This document shows positions 46,744 to 55,899 of a stretch of 64,000 nucleotides of DNA, piece by piece (the first letter of the stretch is position 1; every line of letters starts with the position of its first letter). This stretch comes from Rhizobium sp. BK376 (GTDB lineage Bacteria; Pseudomonadota; Alphaproteobacteria; Rhizobiales; Rhizobiaceae): positions 310,001-374,000 of the forward strand of contig NZ_SLZG01000002.1 in the NCBI RefSeq assembly GCF_004341625.1, written 5' to 3'. Under the pieces are notes generated by a model. It was not told the origin of the DNA. It worked only from the letters and a program-made list of their open reading frames with translations, and searched no databases. A program made the position numbers and the translations under genes.

Positions 46744-48198
46744 TCAAACCCCGCTCGCCGGTATGCCCGACCGCTCGACCTTGCGCGGCGCGGTGATTTC
46801 CTTCCAGGTCGAAAGTGCCTTGCTGACCGCCGTGACAGGCTCGCGCTTGACGAATTCGCCATGGCCCTCCTGGGTCTTGATCGTATCTTCCTCGATCGCG
46901 ACGACGCCGCGGGTCAGCGTGTAGCGCGGCAGGCCGGTCACCGTTTTGCCCTCAAAGACGTTGTAGTCGATCGCCGATTGCTGCTTGGCTGATGTAATCG
47001 TCTTCGAACGCTTCGGGTCCCAGACGACGAGATCGGCGTCTGATCCAACGAGGATCGCGCCCTTCTTCGGATAGATGTTAAGGATCTTGGCGATATTGGT
47101 CGAGGTGACGGCGACGAATTCGTTCATCGTCAGGCGGCCGGTGTTGACGCCATAGGTCCAGAGCATCGGCATGCGGTCCTCGAGGCCGCCGGTGCCGTTG
47201 GGGATCTTGGTGAAATCACCCAAACCGAAGCGCTTCTGCGCCGTCGTGAAGGCGCAGTGATCGGTCGCAACCACCTGCAGCGAACCCGAGGCGAGGCCGG
47301 CCCAAAGGCTGTCCTGATGCTGCTTGTTACGGAAAGGCGGCGACATGACGCGGCGGGCGGCATGGTCCCAGTCCTTGTCGAAATATTCGGTTTCGTCGAG
47401 CGTCAGGTGCTGGATCAGCGGTTCGCCATAGGCGCGGACGCCCTTCTGGCGAGCGCGGCGGATCGCTTCATGCGCCTGTTCGCAGGAGGTGTGGACGATG
47501 TAGACGGGGCAGCCCGCCATGTCGGCGATCATGATGGCGCGGTTGGTGGCCTCGCCCTCGACCTCGGCGGGGCGGGAATAGGCATGCGCCTCCGGGCCGT
47601 TGTTGCCTTCCGAGAGCAGTTTAGCGGACAGCGAAGCCACGACGTCGCCATTTTCGGCGTGGACCAGCGGCAGGGCCCCGAGCTCCGCGCAGCGCTGGAA
47701 GGAGGCAAACATCTCGTCGTCGTTCACCATCAAGGCGCCCTTGTAGGCCATGAAGTGCTTGAAGGTATTGATGCCCTTGTCCTCGACGATCGTCTTCATC
47801 TCGTTGAAGACCTGTTCGCCCCACCAGGTGATCGCCATGTGGAAGGAATAGTCGCAGTTGGCGCGGGTAGATTTATTGTCCCACATGGTCAGCGCTTCGA
47901 GCAGCGACTGGCCGGGCGAGGGCAGGGCGAAATCGACGACCATCGTCGTGCCGCCGGAGAGCGCAGCACGGGTGCCGCTCTCGAAATCGTCGGAGGAATA
48001 GGTGCCCATGAAGGGCATTTCGAGATGGGTGTGCGGATCGATACCGCCTGGCATGATGTAGCAGCCCGTCGCATCGAGCGTTTCCGTGCCCGACAGGTTC
48101 GGCCCGATCTCGACGATCTTCCCGCCGTCGATCTTGATGTCCGCCTTGTAGGTCAGGTCGGCGGTGACGATGGTGCCGTTTTTGATGACTGTGGTCAT
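46744..48198 (-). CDS. hydA: Dihydropyrimidinase / D-hydantoinase
   Basis: A 484-residue zinc amidohydrolase that opens dihydrouracil or dihydrothymine to N-carbamoyl-beta-amino acids, the second step of reductive pyrimidine degradation. The metal motif GGIDPHTHLEMPFMG is near residue 55, the carbamylated lysine lies in FKHFMAYKGALM, and VHAENGD, VHTSCEQAHEAI and ATDHCAF supply the other ligands. The start overlaps the DUF559 stop as ATGA. preTA and the ureidopropionase-type gene supply the steps before and after. Confidence 0.93.
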   Translation of the reverse strand: MTTVIKNGTIVTADLTYKADIKIDGGKIVEIGPNLSGTETLDATGCYIMPGGIDPHTHLEMPFMGTYSSDDFESGTRAALSGGTTMVVDFALPSPGQSLLEALTMWDNKSTRANCDYSFHMAITWWGEQVFNEMKTIVEDKGINTFKHFMAYKGALMVNDDEMFASFQRCAELGALPLVHAENGDVVASLSAKLLSEGNNGPEAHAYSRPAEVEGEATNRAIMIADMAGCPVYIVHTSCEQAHEAIRRARQKGVRAYGEPLIQHLTLDETEYFDKDWDHAARRVMSPPFRNKQHQDSLWAGLASGSLQVVATDHCAFTTAQKRFGLGDFTKIPNGTGGLEDRMPMLWTYGVNTGRLTMNEFVAVTSTNIAKILNIYPKKGAILVGSDADLVVWDPKRSKTITSAKQQSAIDYNVFEGKTVTGLPRYTLTRGVVAIEEDTIKTQEGHGEFVKREPVTAVSKALSTWKEITAPRKVERSGIPASGV

Positions 48199-48635
48199 GC
48201 CTTGATCTCCTCATGCCTAGAAGCCGCGTGTGCGGGCGAAAAACGCGCTGTCGCGCATGGAGCAGAAAGCCTGCCCTCCAATAAGGAAAGTATCGTTTCG
48301 AGAACCGCGCGGCGCTCGCGAAGAATTTCATCGTTCCAGAAGCGCAGGACCGAATATCCTTGCGCATTCAGCCAGTTTGTTCGCGTAACGTCGTGTTCGC
48401 TCTCGGCGTGCTGAGAACCGTCGAGTTCCACGATGAGGTTCTTTTCGCGGCAGATGAAATCGACGAAATAGGGACCTAGCGGAATCTGGCGGGCGAATTT
48501 GTAGCCGTTCAGCCGGCGGTTTCTGACTTCGATCCAAAGGCGGTATTCCGCATCCGTCTCGGTTTGGCGAAGATTGCGAGCGCGGCTGGTTGCGCCGGAT
48601 TTTCGGACCCAGGCGTCGGTTTTATCGCTTGCCAT
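48195..48635 (-). CDS. DUF559 endonuclease-like protein
   Basis: A 146-residue protein of the DUF559 family, which resembles Vsr and restriction-type endonucleases. The nuclease-like core reads GPYFVDFICREKNLIVELDGSQH (Asp and Glu-Leu-Asp pattern; key part IVELDGSQH), then TNWLNAQGYSVLRFWNDEI. ATG 48635 touches the end of a mosaic repeat; the frame is open further upstream, but only through the repeat, so that part is rejected. Its stop overlaps the hydA start by ATGA, so it is translated with the pyrimidine genes. No link to that pathway is known. Confidence 0.82.
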   Translation of the reverse strand: MASDKTDAWVRKSGATSRARNLRQTETDAEYRLWIEVRNRRLNGYKFARQIPLGPYFVDFICREKNLIVELDGSQHAESEHDVTRTNWLNAQGYSVLRFWNDEILRERRAVLETILSLLEGRLSAPCATARFSPAHAASRHEEIKA

Positions 48636-48636
48636 T

Positions 48637-48816
48637 GGGAACCCCTCATCGCCTCGCTCTGCTCGGCACTTCTCCCCAAGGGGAGAAGGGGGCGCGAGCC
48701 TCGCCCTTGCGTTTTCAGCCTGTCTGCGCCGAACTGAAGATATGTCGCTGAGCGTGTGCCGTAGGCCTGTCTTCTCCCCTTGGGGAGAAGGTGCCCGAAG
48801 GGCGGATGAGGGGTTC
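48637..48816. repeat. Second mosaic repeat type (B), copy 1
   Basis: It begins GGGAACCCCTCATCGCCTCG, then CACTTCTCCCCAAGGGGAGA (dyad), about 80 variable bases, then CTTCTCCCCTTGGGGAGAAG, GTGCCCGAAGGGCGGATGAG and GGG. A second copy in the opposite orientation lies at 62025-62196. It sits between the hydrolase gene and DUF559. Confidence 0.82.
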
Positions 48817-48838
48817 TCAGTGGCGTAGGCGTCGCGAC

Positions 48839-50092
48839 TCACGCCACTATCTCCGCCGTCTCCACCACCGCATGGAACAGCACGTCCGCGCCGGCGGCGG
48901 CCCATTCCTTGGAGATATCCTCGGCTTCGTTGTGGCTGAGGCCGCCGACGCAGGGGCACATGACCATGGTCGCCGGTGCCACCTTGGCGGCCCAGCAGGC
49001 GTCGTGGCCGGCGCCGGAGATAAGGTTCATGTGGCTGTAGCCCAACTTTTCGGCGGCTTCGCGCACGCGCCCGACCAGAACGGGGTCGAAGGTGACGGGC
49101 TCGAAATGGCCGATTGCCTCGACCGAACAGCCGACGCCGAGTGCATCGCAGATCTCGGGCGCCTTGGCCTCGATCTCGGCGCGCATGCGGTCGAGCTTGG
49201 CCTTGTCTGGGGTGCGGATGTCGACCGTAAATACGACCTTACCCGGCAGGACGTTGCGGGAATTCGGAGAGAAGAAGACCTGGCCGACGCCGCCCACGGC
49301 TCCCGGCTGGTTTGCCATCGCCACGCCCTGGACCATCTCCAGGATGCGGGACATGGCAAGACCTGCATTGACGCGCATCGCCATCGGCGTGGAGCCCGTG
49401 TGGGCCTCGCGGCCAGTCAGTGTGAATTCCAGCCACCAGAGCCCCTGACAGTGGGTGACGACGCCGATCTGCTTGTTTTCCGCTTCCAGGATCGGGCCCT
49501 GCTCGATGTGATATTCGAAATAGGCGTGCATCTTGCGCGCGCCGACCTCTTCCTCGCCGAGCCAGCCGATGCGCTTCAGTTCGTCACCATAGGTCTTGCC
49601 CTCGGGGTCTTTACGGCCATAGGCGTAGTCCAGCGAATGCACACCGGCAAAGACGCCTGAAGCCAGCATGGCGGGGGCAAAGCGGGCGCCTTCCTCGTTC
49701 GCCCAATTTGTGACGACGATCGGGTGCTTCGTCTTGATGCCGAGATCGTTCATGGTGCGCACGACTTCAAGCGCCGAGAGCACACCGAGCACGCCGTCAT
49801 ACTTGCCGCCGGTCGGCTGGGTGTCGAGGTGGCTGCCGACATAGACCGGAAGAGCATCTGGGTCGGTGCCGGGACGGGTCGCGAACATGGTGCCCATCTT
49901 GTCGACGCCCATGGTCATGCCGGCCTTTTCGCACCAGGACTTGAAGAGATGACGTCCTTCGCCGTCCTCGTCGGTCAGCGTCTGGCGATTGTTGCCGCCG
50001 GCGATGCCGGGGCCGATCTTCGCCATGTCCATCAATGCATCCCAAAGGCGGTCGCCATTGATACGCATGTTTTCCCCTGGCGCTGCCACCAT
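48839..50092 (-). CDS. Zn-dependent M20 amidohydrolase (beta-ureidopropionase / N-carbamoylase type)
   Basis: A 417-residue enzyme of the AllC/HyuC/PydC family. It should release ammonia and CO2 from N-carbamoyl-beta-alanine, the last step of the reductive pyrimidine route. Metal and substrate motifs are visible: YVGSHLDTQPTGGKYDGVLGVLSALE (key part GSHLDTQPTGGKYDGVLG), WANEEGARFAPAMLASG, and GAGHDACWAAKVAPATM near the end. Allantoate amidohydrolase is the main alternative. ATG 50092 has a GAGGA site; ATG 50068 with AGGGGA is also possible. A RutR-like box lies 139 bases before the start. Confidence 0.87.
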   Translation of the reverse strand: MVAAPGENMRINGDRLWDALMDMAKIGPGIAGGNNRQTLTDEDGEGRHLFKSWCEKAGMTMGVDKMGTMFATRPGTDPDALPVYVGSHLDTQPTGGKYDGVLGVLSALEVVRTMNDLGIKTKHPIVVTNWANEEGARFAPAMLASGVFAGVHSLDYAYGRKDPEGKTYGDELKRIGWLGEEEVGARKMHAYFEYHIEQGPILEAENKQIGVVTHCQGLWWLEFTLTGREAHTGSTPMAMRVNAGLAMSRILEMVQGVAMANQPGAVGGVGQVFFSPNSRNVLPGKVVFTVDIRTPDKAKLDRMRAEIEAKAPEICDALGVGCSVEAIGHFEPVTFDPVLVGRVREAAEKLGYSHMNLISGAGHDACWAAKVAPATMVMCPCVGGLSHNEAEDISKEWAAAGADVLFHAVVETAEIVA

Positions 50093-50230
50093 CTGAAAGT
50101 CCTCACCTGTTTTTCGCGGGGCGATGCAAGTCGCATGCCCATTTTGTTCCCGTGGTCTCGACCGGAGCGCTGTTGTTTTTGTAGCCCCGGAATTTCCGCG
50201 ATTGCCTTTACTTGACAACTGACAGATAAT

Positions 50231-50246
50231 TTGACCGATTGGTAAA
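50231..50246. promoter_or_regulatory. RutR-like operator between the hydrolase gene and rutR
   Basis: TTGACCGATTGGTAAA. The E. coli RutR consensus is TTGACCANNTGGTCAA; 12 of the 14 fixed positions match. The site lies between the divergent hydrolase and TetR-family genes, so it may control both. Confidence 0.7.
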
Positions 50247-50390
50247 CATTACAACTTCCGTGGCAACGCTCAAGACGAAAAAGACGAAAAGCACCGACAA
50301 AATTACAGGCAGCTGCCCAAAATTCCGTCAATGAATACTTGGCGCAAACCTGACTGAAAGGGTTGGATTTTCAAGGGAATTAGAATCGAC

Positions 50391-51038
50391 ATGGCTATTC
50401 CTAGAGCCGCGAAGACGCAACGCCGCACCCGCATCCAGGAAGAGAAGGAAGAGCAGATTCTCGAAGCGGCGCTCGACGTGTTTTCCGTACACGGATTTCG
50501 CGGATCGACCATCGACCAGATTGCCGAGGTTGCCGGCATGTCGAAGCCCAATCTTCTCTACTATTTCCGCACCAAGGAAGCGATGCATCGCGCGCTGATC
50601 GACCGGGTGCTGTTCACCTGGCTGGAGCCGCTGCGCGCCTTTAATGCCGAGGGCGATCCGGAGAGCGAGATCCGCAGCTATATCCGCCGCAAGCTGGAAA
50701 TGGCGCGCGATTTTCCACGAGAAAGCCGGCTATTTGCAAACGAGATGCTGCAGGGCGCGCCGCATGTGGTGGATGAACTGAAGGGACCGCTGAAGAGCCT
50801 TGTCGACGAGAAGGCCGAGGTAATCCGCGCATGGGCGAAGGCCGGCAAGATCGCGAAATGCGATCCTTACCACCTGATCTTTTCCATCTGGTCGACGACG
50901 CAGCATTATGCCGATTTTGACGTTCAGGTCCGCGCCGTACTAGGCGACCAGCATTCCGGCGAAGGCCGCTTCGAGGATGCGGCCCGCTTCCTCGAACAGC
51001 TCTTCATGGGCGGATTGTCGGTGCATCCGCTGACTTAA
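50391..51038 (+). CDS. rutR: RutR-like TetR-family regulator of pyrimidine catabolism
   Basis: A 215-residue regulator. The helix-turn-helix spans about residues 20-66 (ILEAALDVFSVHGFRGSTIDQIAEVAGMSKPNLLYYFRTKEAM; key part GMSKPNLLYYF, the RutR form). The C-terminal domain (FANEMLQGAPHVVDELKGPLKSLV, IFSIWSTTQHYADFDVQV) is the YcdC/RutR ligand domain that senses uracil in E. coli. It diverges from the ureidopropionase-type gene across a matching operator. A second candidate box lies before preT. Confidence 0.86.
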   Translation: MAIPRAAKTQRRTRIQEEKEEQILEAALDVFSVHGFRGSTIDQIAEVAGMSKPNLLYYFRTKEAMHRALIDRVLFTWLEPLRAFNAEGDPESEIRSYIRRKLEMARDFPRESRLFANEMLQGAPHVVDELKGPLKSLVDEKAEVIRAWAKAGKIAKCDPYHLIFSIWSTTQHYADFDVQVRAVLGDQHSGEGRFEDAARFLEQLFMGGLSVHPLT

Positions 51039-51041
51039 AGC

Positions 51042-53624
51042 TCATTTTCCGTTTGTTGCCATTGCCCGCAGCAGGAGTTCGGCGGCGCGTTCAAGCGTGT
51101 ATGGCTTCTGTAGGATCGGTGCATCGGCATGGCTTTTTGCCTGAGCGACGCCCTCGCCGTAACCGGTTGCGAAAGCGAAGGGAATGCCTTGCGCCTGCAG
51201 CTTTTCGGCGATCGGGAAACTGGTGTCGTCGCCGAGATTGACGTCGAGAAGCGCCAGGTCGAAGGTCTTTTCGCCGAGGATTTCCAGGGCATGAAGAACG
51301 GTGGCGGCGGTGATCACTTCCGACGCTCCGAGACGGTGCAGTATGTCCTCGCTGTCCAAGGCAATGATGAGATTGTCTTCGACCAGCAGTACGGATAATC
51401 CCTCAAGCGGCCGCTCCGGAATGTTCTCACGGTTGGGGTCCAGGGCGTCGTCGTTCAGGGATGCGAATGCCGTGATGCCGGACGCAAAGGTCGCGTATGC
51501 GGCCGGTATGCGGAAATCGGCTTCCAACCCCGTTGACGAAAAGCGCATCTCCGCCTTGCCTTCGAGGTCATAGGGGATCGAGCGGCGAATGATGGTTGTG
51601 CCGAATCCCTGTCTTTTCGGCTCCTGCACCTTTGGTCCGTCGCTTTCGCGCCATGAGATCAGGAGATCGCCATCCTTGCCCTTCTCCCCATCCTTGCCTT
51701 TTTCCCAAGTGACAGAGACGGTGCCTCTTGCGGACAGGCTTCCGTATTTTGCGCTGTTGGTCACCAGTTCGTGGAAGACCAGGGCAGCCGTCGAAAAGGC
51801 CCGCGGGGCCAGAAGGACGTCTGGACCTGACATGTGCAGACGGTCGGCATTCCTGCCGAGATAAGCGGCGGCCTCCGCCTGCAGCAATTGCGGGAAGGAT
51901 GCCGGCGCCCAGTTGTCACGCGTAATCTGGTCATGGGCGCGGGCGAGCGATTGCACCCGACCTTCAAGCTGGCTGACATAGTCGCCGATCGACGTTTCCG
52001 ACGTTTTGGATTGTCGCACCAAGCCATTGATGAGGCTTAGAATATTGCGGACACGGTGGTTCAGCTCGGCAATCAGCAGTTCCTGGCGTTCGCTGGCCTG
52101 CTGGCGCGCCACGCTTGCCTCATCCGCCAGCCGAAGCACGACCTCGATCAGCGTCACGCGGATCGTGTCGGCGACGCGCTGTTCGGCTGACGTGAAAGGC
52201 GCCGAACGGCCGCGCACGAGTTCCGACCAGGCCTCAAAGCTCTTGCGCGGTGTCAGGCGAGGGCCGTTCGGTCCGTATTCGACAGGCTTGTGGGGGTCGC
52301 CGGCCCAACGGACCGAGCGCACGATTTCCTGGCGGAATAGAATGACGTAATCGCGCGGCGAGCGGGAAATCGGGATCGCGAGCAGGCCGGCGATTTCCTC
52401 GCTTTTCAGCTCCGGATAGGTCTTGCCGATATTGTCCGTTGCAAACACCTTGCCGGCGGCGGTGCGGTTGAGCAATCCCACCATCTTTGCGAAATCGGTC
52501 TGCGATGGGGCAAGCCCGCTGAGGGCCGAACGGCCGTTAATCCAGACCCCGATGCCATCGGCGGGGATCGCGTTGGCAAGTGCGTCGATCAGCCAGGCGG
52601 GATCATCGAGCAGGCTTGCATTGTCTGCCACCGATGTGAGGAGCTTGTCGGCGATCTGCCGGGCTTTGGTCTCGTATTCCAGAGCCATGCGCCGCTCTCG
52701 GCTCTCCAGGCGCGAGGCGAACATCTGGCCGAAAAGCTCCGATGTCGAGCGCCGCTCGGAGGAGGGCAGGCGAGGGCTGTAGTGATGGCAGGCAAACAGG
52801 CCCCAGAGCTTGCCGTCGACGACGATGGAGACCGAGAGGGAGGCGCCGACCCCCATGTTCTTCAGATATTCAATATGGATCGGCGAGACCGAGCGCAGCA
52901 CCGACATGGAAAGATCGAGCGTACGGCCGTGCTCATCGACCTCGGGCAGGACCGGCACCGGCTTGGCGTCAATGTCTGAAATGATGCGGAAGAGGTTGCG
53001 GAGATAGAGCGCGCGGGCCTGTACAGGGATGTCTGACGCCGGATAGTGCAGGCCGAGGAAGGAGCCGATGCCGGGGCGGGCGACTTCGGCCACGACCTCG
53101 CCGGAGCCGGTCTCGTCGAAGCGATAGACCATGACGCGGTCGAAACCCGTCAGTGCGCGCGCCTGTCTTGCTCCCTCGCGGAAGAAGGCTTGCAACGTTT
53201 CCGCCTGGTCGAGCCGGCCCATCATGCTGCGGATCGATATGGCGGAGCCGCGGTTCTCCTCCTGCGAAGGTTCCGCCTCGATGATGATCTGTCCCTCGAC
53301 CACGTGGACGGCGACGTCGAAAGCACCGCGCCCGTCCTGCAGGACCACGCCGAACAGCCTTTCCACGACATCCGGCCCGTGAATGATGGCGAGGCGATTG
53401 CGCAGCGCATGTATCGCCACTTTCGACAGGATTTCGCCGATAGGCTGGCCGAGGATATCAGAATGGGGAACGCCGAGGAAGGTTTCGACATTGACCGATG
53501 CTCGGGAGACCAGCCAGTCCGACGACAGGACCAGAAGGAAGCCGAAGGGCTGGATCGCCCCGAGACGGTGGATGGGTTCGCGGTCGCAATTCGTCAGGTC
53601 GACATGCGTCAATTCGACAGTCAC
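51042..53624 (-). CDS. bphP: Bacteriophytochrome with HWE histidine kinase and C-terminal receiver
   Basis: An 860-residue red/far-red photoreceptor. PAS (1-110) has Cys13 in LTNCDREPIH, the biliverdin attachment site; GAF holds YPASDIP at 195-200 and the conserved His in FACHHYSPR; PHY has the tongue motif PRKSFE at 459-464. The output is an HWE/HisKA_2 kinase with His523 in AELNHRVRN and, unusually compact, a receiver at about 740-855 (LLVEDNLIIALD, LLDVNLGDD, LQKPYT). The start is a GTG at 53624 that overlaps the heme oxygenase stop (GTGA), so chromophore maker and receptor are coupled. Confidence 0.93.
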   Translation of the reverse strand: MTVELTHVDLTNCDREPIHRLGAIQPFGFLLVLSSDWLVSRASVNVETFLGVPHSDILGQPIGEILSKVAIHALRNRLAIIHGPDVVERLFGVVLQDGRGAFDVAVHVVEGQIIIEAEPSQEENRGSAISIRSMMGRLDQAETLQAFFREGARQARALTGFDRVMVYRFDETGSGEVVAEVARPGIGSFLGLHYPASDIPVQARALYLRNLFRIISDIDAKPVPVLPEVDEHGRTLDLSMSVLRSVSPIHIEYLKNMGVGASLSVSIVVDGKLWGLFACHHYSPRLPSSERRSTSELFGQMFASRLESRERRMALEYETKARQIADKLLTSVADNASLLDDPAWLIDALANAIPADGIGVWINGRSALSGLAPSQTDFAKMVGLLNRTAAGKVFATDNIGKTYPELKSEEIAGLLAIPISRSPRDYVILFRQEIVRSVRWAGDPHKPVEYGPNGPRLTPRKSFEAWSELVRGRSAPFTSAEQRVADTIRVTLIEVVLRLADEASVARQQASERQELLIAELNHRVRNILSLINGLVRQSKTSETSIGDYVSQLEGRVQSLARAHDQITRDNWAPASFPQLLQAEAAAYLGRNADRLHMSGPDVLLAPRAFSTAALVFHELVTNSAKYGSLSARGTVSVTWEKGKDGEKGKDGDLLISWRESDGPKVQEPKRQGFGTTIIRRSIPYDLEGKAEMRFSSTGLEADFRIPAAYATFASGITAFASLNDDALDPNRENIPERPLEGLSVLLVEDNLIIALDSEDILHRLGASEVITAATVLHALEILGEKTFDLALLDVNLGDDTSFPIAEKLQAQGIPFAFATGYGEGVAQAKSHADAPILQKPYTLERAAELLLRAMATNGK

Positions 53625-54160
53625 GAGGGGATAAGCTCCAGTTCGAGTTCGGCAGCCCTCTTGAAGAGAGCGAAGACGGATCTTGCCGCGGCGATGGCTC
53701 GATCCTCCTCAACAGGGCTGAACTCGTCGAGCTTTTCCATGAATGTCTTCATTGCGCCCTTCGGTCCCTGAAAGCCGAGGTAGCCGGACGGAAATTCCAC
53801 CGGCACCTGCCTTGCAAACATTGCGCCTCCAAGCTTCGATCCCTCCAGCACGTATGCAGCCCCCCAGATTTCGTCCTCGGTCGAGAATGTCGGGGCGGGG
53901 AGGTGCTCAGGAGCGCTCGTGCCGAGAGCCGTCAGATCATCCATCAATTTTCTCCGCCTGCGTCGATCGCGCCAGTCGGGAATAATGTCTTCGACGCCAG
54001 CTTGTTCCAGCGCGATCTCGATGGGTGGCAGAACCCGCGCATGGGCGCAGAGGAAGGAGGCGTATCGGTTCCGATCGGCAAGATCGAAGTGCCCGAAAAT
54101 GTGGTCTACGGCTTTGTGGTCATCGCTTGTGTCTGTGCGAAGCGTCATACGGAGGGGCAT
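53621..54160 (-). CDS. bphO: Biliverdin-producing heme oxygenase
   Basis: A 179-residue BphO-type heme oxygenase that opens heme to biliverdin for the adjacent phytochrome. The proximal histidine is in SDDHKAVDHIFG (residues 12-23), and the distal helix is YVLEGSKLGGAMFARQ near 102-117. It starts MPLRMTLRTDT and is the first gene of a two-gene operon with bphP. Confidence 0.92.
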   Translation of the reverse strand: MPLRMTLRTDTSDDHKAVDHIFGHFDLADRNRYASFLCAHARVLPPIEIALEQAGVEDIIPDWRDRRRRRKLMDDLTALGTSAPEHLPAPTFSTEDEIWGAAYVLEGSKLGGAMFARQVPVEFPSGYLGFQGPKGAMKTFMEKLDEFSPVEEDRAIAAARSVFALFKRAAELELELIPS

Positions 54161-54324
54161 TTATGGCTATGTCCGAACTGATATGATTTCCCAATCTATT
54201 CAAGGGTTAGCCATATGTCGCGGTGGCGGACGATTTCCAGAGCATTTGCAAAAATACTGCCCCTGCGCGGGCGGCGAGCCGCACACGGGCCGAATCTTCG
54301 GATTCGACCGTAACAGTTCTCCTC

Positions 54325-54750
54325 TTATGCCGCAGTCTCCACGCCGCTCGCAAAGGTGTAACCTTCGTCGGCCCAGCCGGTCAGGCCGCCGATCATGAGC
54401 TTGACGGAGAGGCCGAGGCGAGAGAGGCGGAGTGCTGCCTTGTCGGCGCCGTTGCAGTGCGGGCCGGCGCAATAGACAACGAAGAGCGTATCGGCAGGCC
54501 ATTGCGACATACGATGCGCGGTCATCTTGCCATGCGGCAGGTTGATGGCGCCAGGCACATGCTGAAGCGCGAAGAGCGCCGGCGAACGCACGTCGAGCAG
54601 CACGAAATCTACCTTATCGGCTGCGAAGGCGGCATTGACATCGGAGCAATCGGTTTCGAATGCCAGCTTGCGGGCGAAATGATCGGCAACAGTTTGCGGA
54701 TTGGCGGCAGGGGCTTCGGAGACGGGGCTTTTTGAAACGGAGTTTGTCAT
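54325..54750 (-). CDS. Rhodanese-like protein
   Basis: A 141-residue single-domain rhodanese. DVRSPALFALQHVPGAINLPHGKM (key part HVPGAINLP) and the active cysteine in VVYCAGPHCNGADKAAL are visible, followed by IGGLTGWADEGY. It may move sulfane sulfur, with substrate unknown. It diverges from a GlxA-type regulator, an arrangement often seen, which suggests that regulator controls it. Confidence 0.88.
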   Translation of the reverse strand: MTNSVSKSPVSEAPAANPQTVADHFARKLAFETDCSDVNAAFAADKVDFVLLDVRSPALFALQHVPGAINLPHGKMTAHRMSQWPADTLFVVYCAGPHCNGADKAALRLSRLGLSVKLMIGGLTGWADEGYTFASGVETAA

Positions 54751-54839
54751 GATTTTCCTTTCTGGATTTCGTTGCCGCCGATCCTCGCCGATGTTAGAGC
54801 TTGGCGAAATTGGCCGTAATGACAGATAGCGTAAAGATC

Positions 54840-55844
54840 ATGCCAAATTCATCTATGCATAAGACGCAAGGGCCACACGTGGTTGTTCTCGCCTATGACG
54901 GGCTCTGCACCTTCGAATTCGGGATCGCCTACGAGGTCTTCGGGTTGTCGCGTCCGGAAATGGGGGAAGGGTGGTATCGCTTCTCCGTTGCCGGCGTCGA
55001 GTCGGGGCCGCTACGCGCAGGTGGCGGGCTGACAGTCGGCGTTGATCGCGGGATTGAACTGCTCGAAGAGGCAGACCTGATCGTCGTGCCCGGCTGGAGG
55101 GCGATCGATGCGCCGGTGCCGGAGCGTTTGGTTGCCGCGCTGCGGGCCGCGCATGCGCGTGGCGCGCGCGTGATGTCGCTCTGCTCCGGCGTCGCGGTAC
55201 TTGCCGCTTCCGGCCTGCTCGGCGGACGCCGCGCCACGACGCATTGGCGATATGTCGCCTCCATCGCGGCACGCTATCCCGAGATCACGCTCGATGCCGA
55301 CGTGCTCTATATGGACGAGGGCAGCATCATGACGGCGGCAGGCAGTGCGGCCGGCATCGATCTCTGCCTGCACGTGGTGCGTCGCGATTTCGGCGCGGAT
55401 GCCGCCAACAGCGTAGCGCGCCGGCTCGTCGTGCCGCCGCATCGCGAGGGCGGGCAGGCGCAGTTCATTGCCGCGCCTGTTCCGGAGGAGCGCGAAGGTA
55501 TCCGCCTCGGACCGCTTATCGAATCGATGCGCGAGCGCCTGTCGGAAGACCAGCCGATCCGCATCCTAGCGGACCGAGCCGGCATGAGCGTGCGTACCTT
55601 CCAACGCCGGTTCGAGGCGGCGACCGGCGATAGCGTCGGCGAATGGCTGATGAAGGAGCGGCTGCGCCGTGCCCGCGACCTTCTGGAAAGAGAGCTTGCC
55701 GTCTCGCTCGACGACATCGCCGCCGCGAGTGGTTTCGGCACACTTGCCACCATGCGCCATCATTTTCGCCGGCGCCTCGGAACAAGTCCAAGCGCCTATC
55801 GACGTTCCTTCGGGGGATGCATGGAGAGTGCGGCGCGCAGTTAG
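54840..55844 (+). CDS. GlxA-family AraC-type transcriptional regulator with DJ-1/PfpI domain
   Basis: About 334 residues. The N-terminal ~180 residues are a DJ-1/PfpI-like domain (VVVLAYDGLCTFEFGIAYEVFGLS; key part YDGLCTFEFG) with the nucleophile-position cysteine in VMSLCSGVAVLAASGLL. The C-terminal ~100 are an AraC double helix-turn-helix (LADRAGMSVRTFQRRFEAATGDSVGEWL and DDIAAASGFGTLATMRHHFRR). Starts at 54801 (TTG), 54819 and 54840 (ATG) are all possible; I used 54840 as the one nearest the conserved body. Confidence 0.86.
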   Translation: MPNSSMHKTQGPHVVVLAYDGLCTFEFGIAYEVFGLSRPEMGEGWYRFSVAGVESGPLRAGGGLTVGVDRGIELLEEADLIVVPGWRAIDAPVPERLVAALRAAHARGARVMSLCSGVAVLAASGLLGGRRATTHWRYVASIAARYPEITLDADVLYMDEGSIMTAAGSAAGIDLCLHVVRRDFGADAANSVARRLVVPPHREGGQAQFIAAPVPEEREGIRLGPLIESMRERLSEDQPIRILADRAGMSVRTFQRRFEAATGDSVGEWLMKERLRRARDLLERELAVSLDDIAAASGFGTLATMRHHFRRRLGTSPSAYRRSFGGCMESAARS

Positions 55845-55899
55845 CTTCTAACCGCCGGTCATCCCAAGGGGCGACCGGCGTTATATCGTTGCAGCCGAA

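Noticed and set aside
48636..48959. N-terminal extension of the DUF559 protein by 108 residues
   Set aside because: It would be translated from the mosaic repeat and from sequence antisense to the hydrolase gene end. The family starts at the ATG at 48635.
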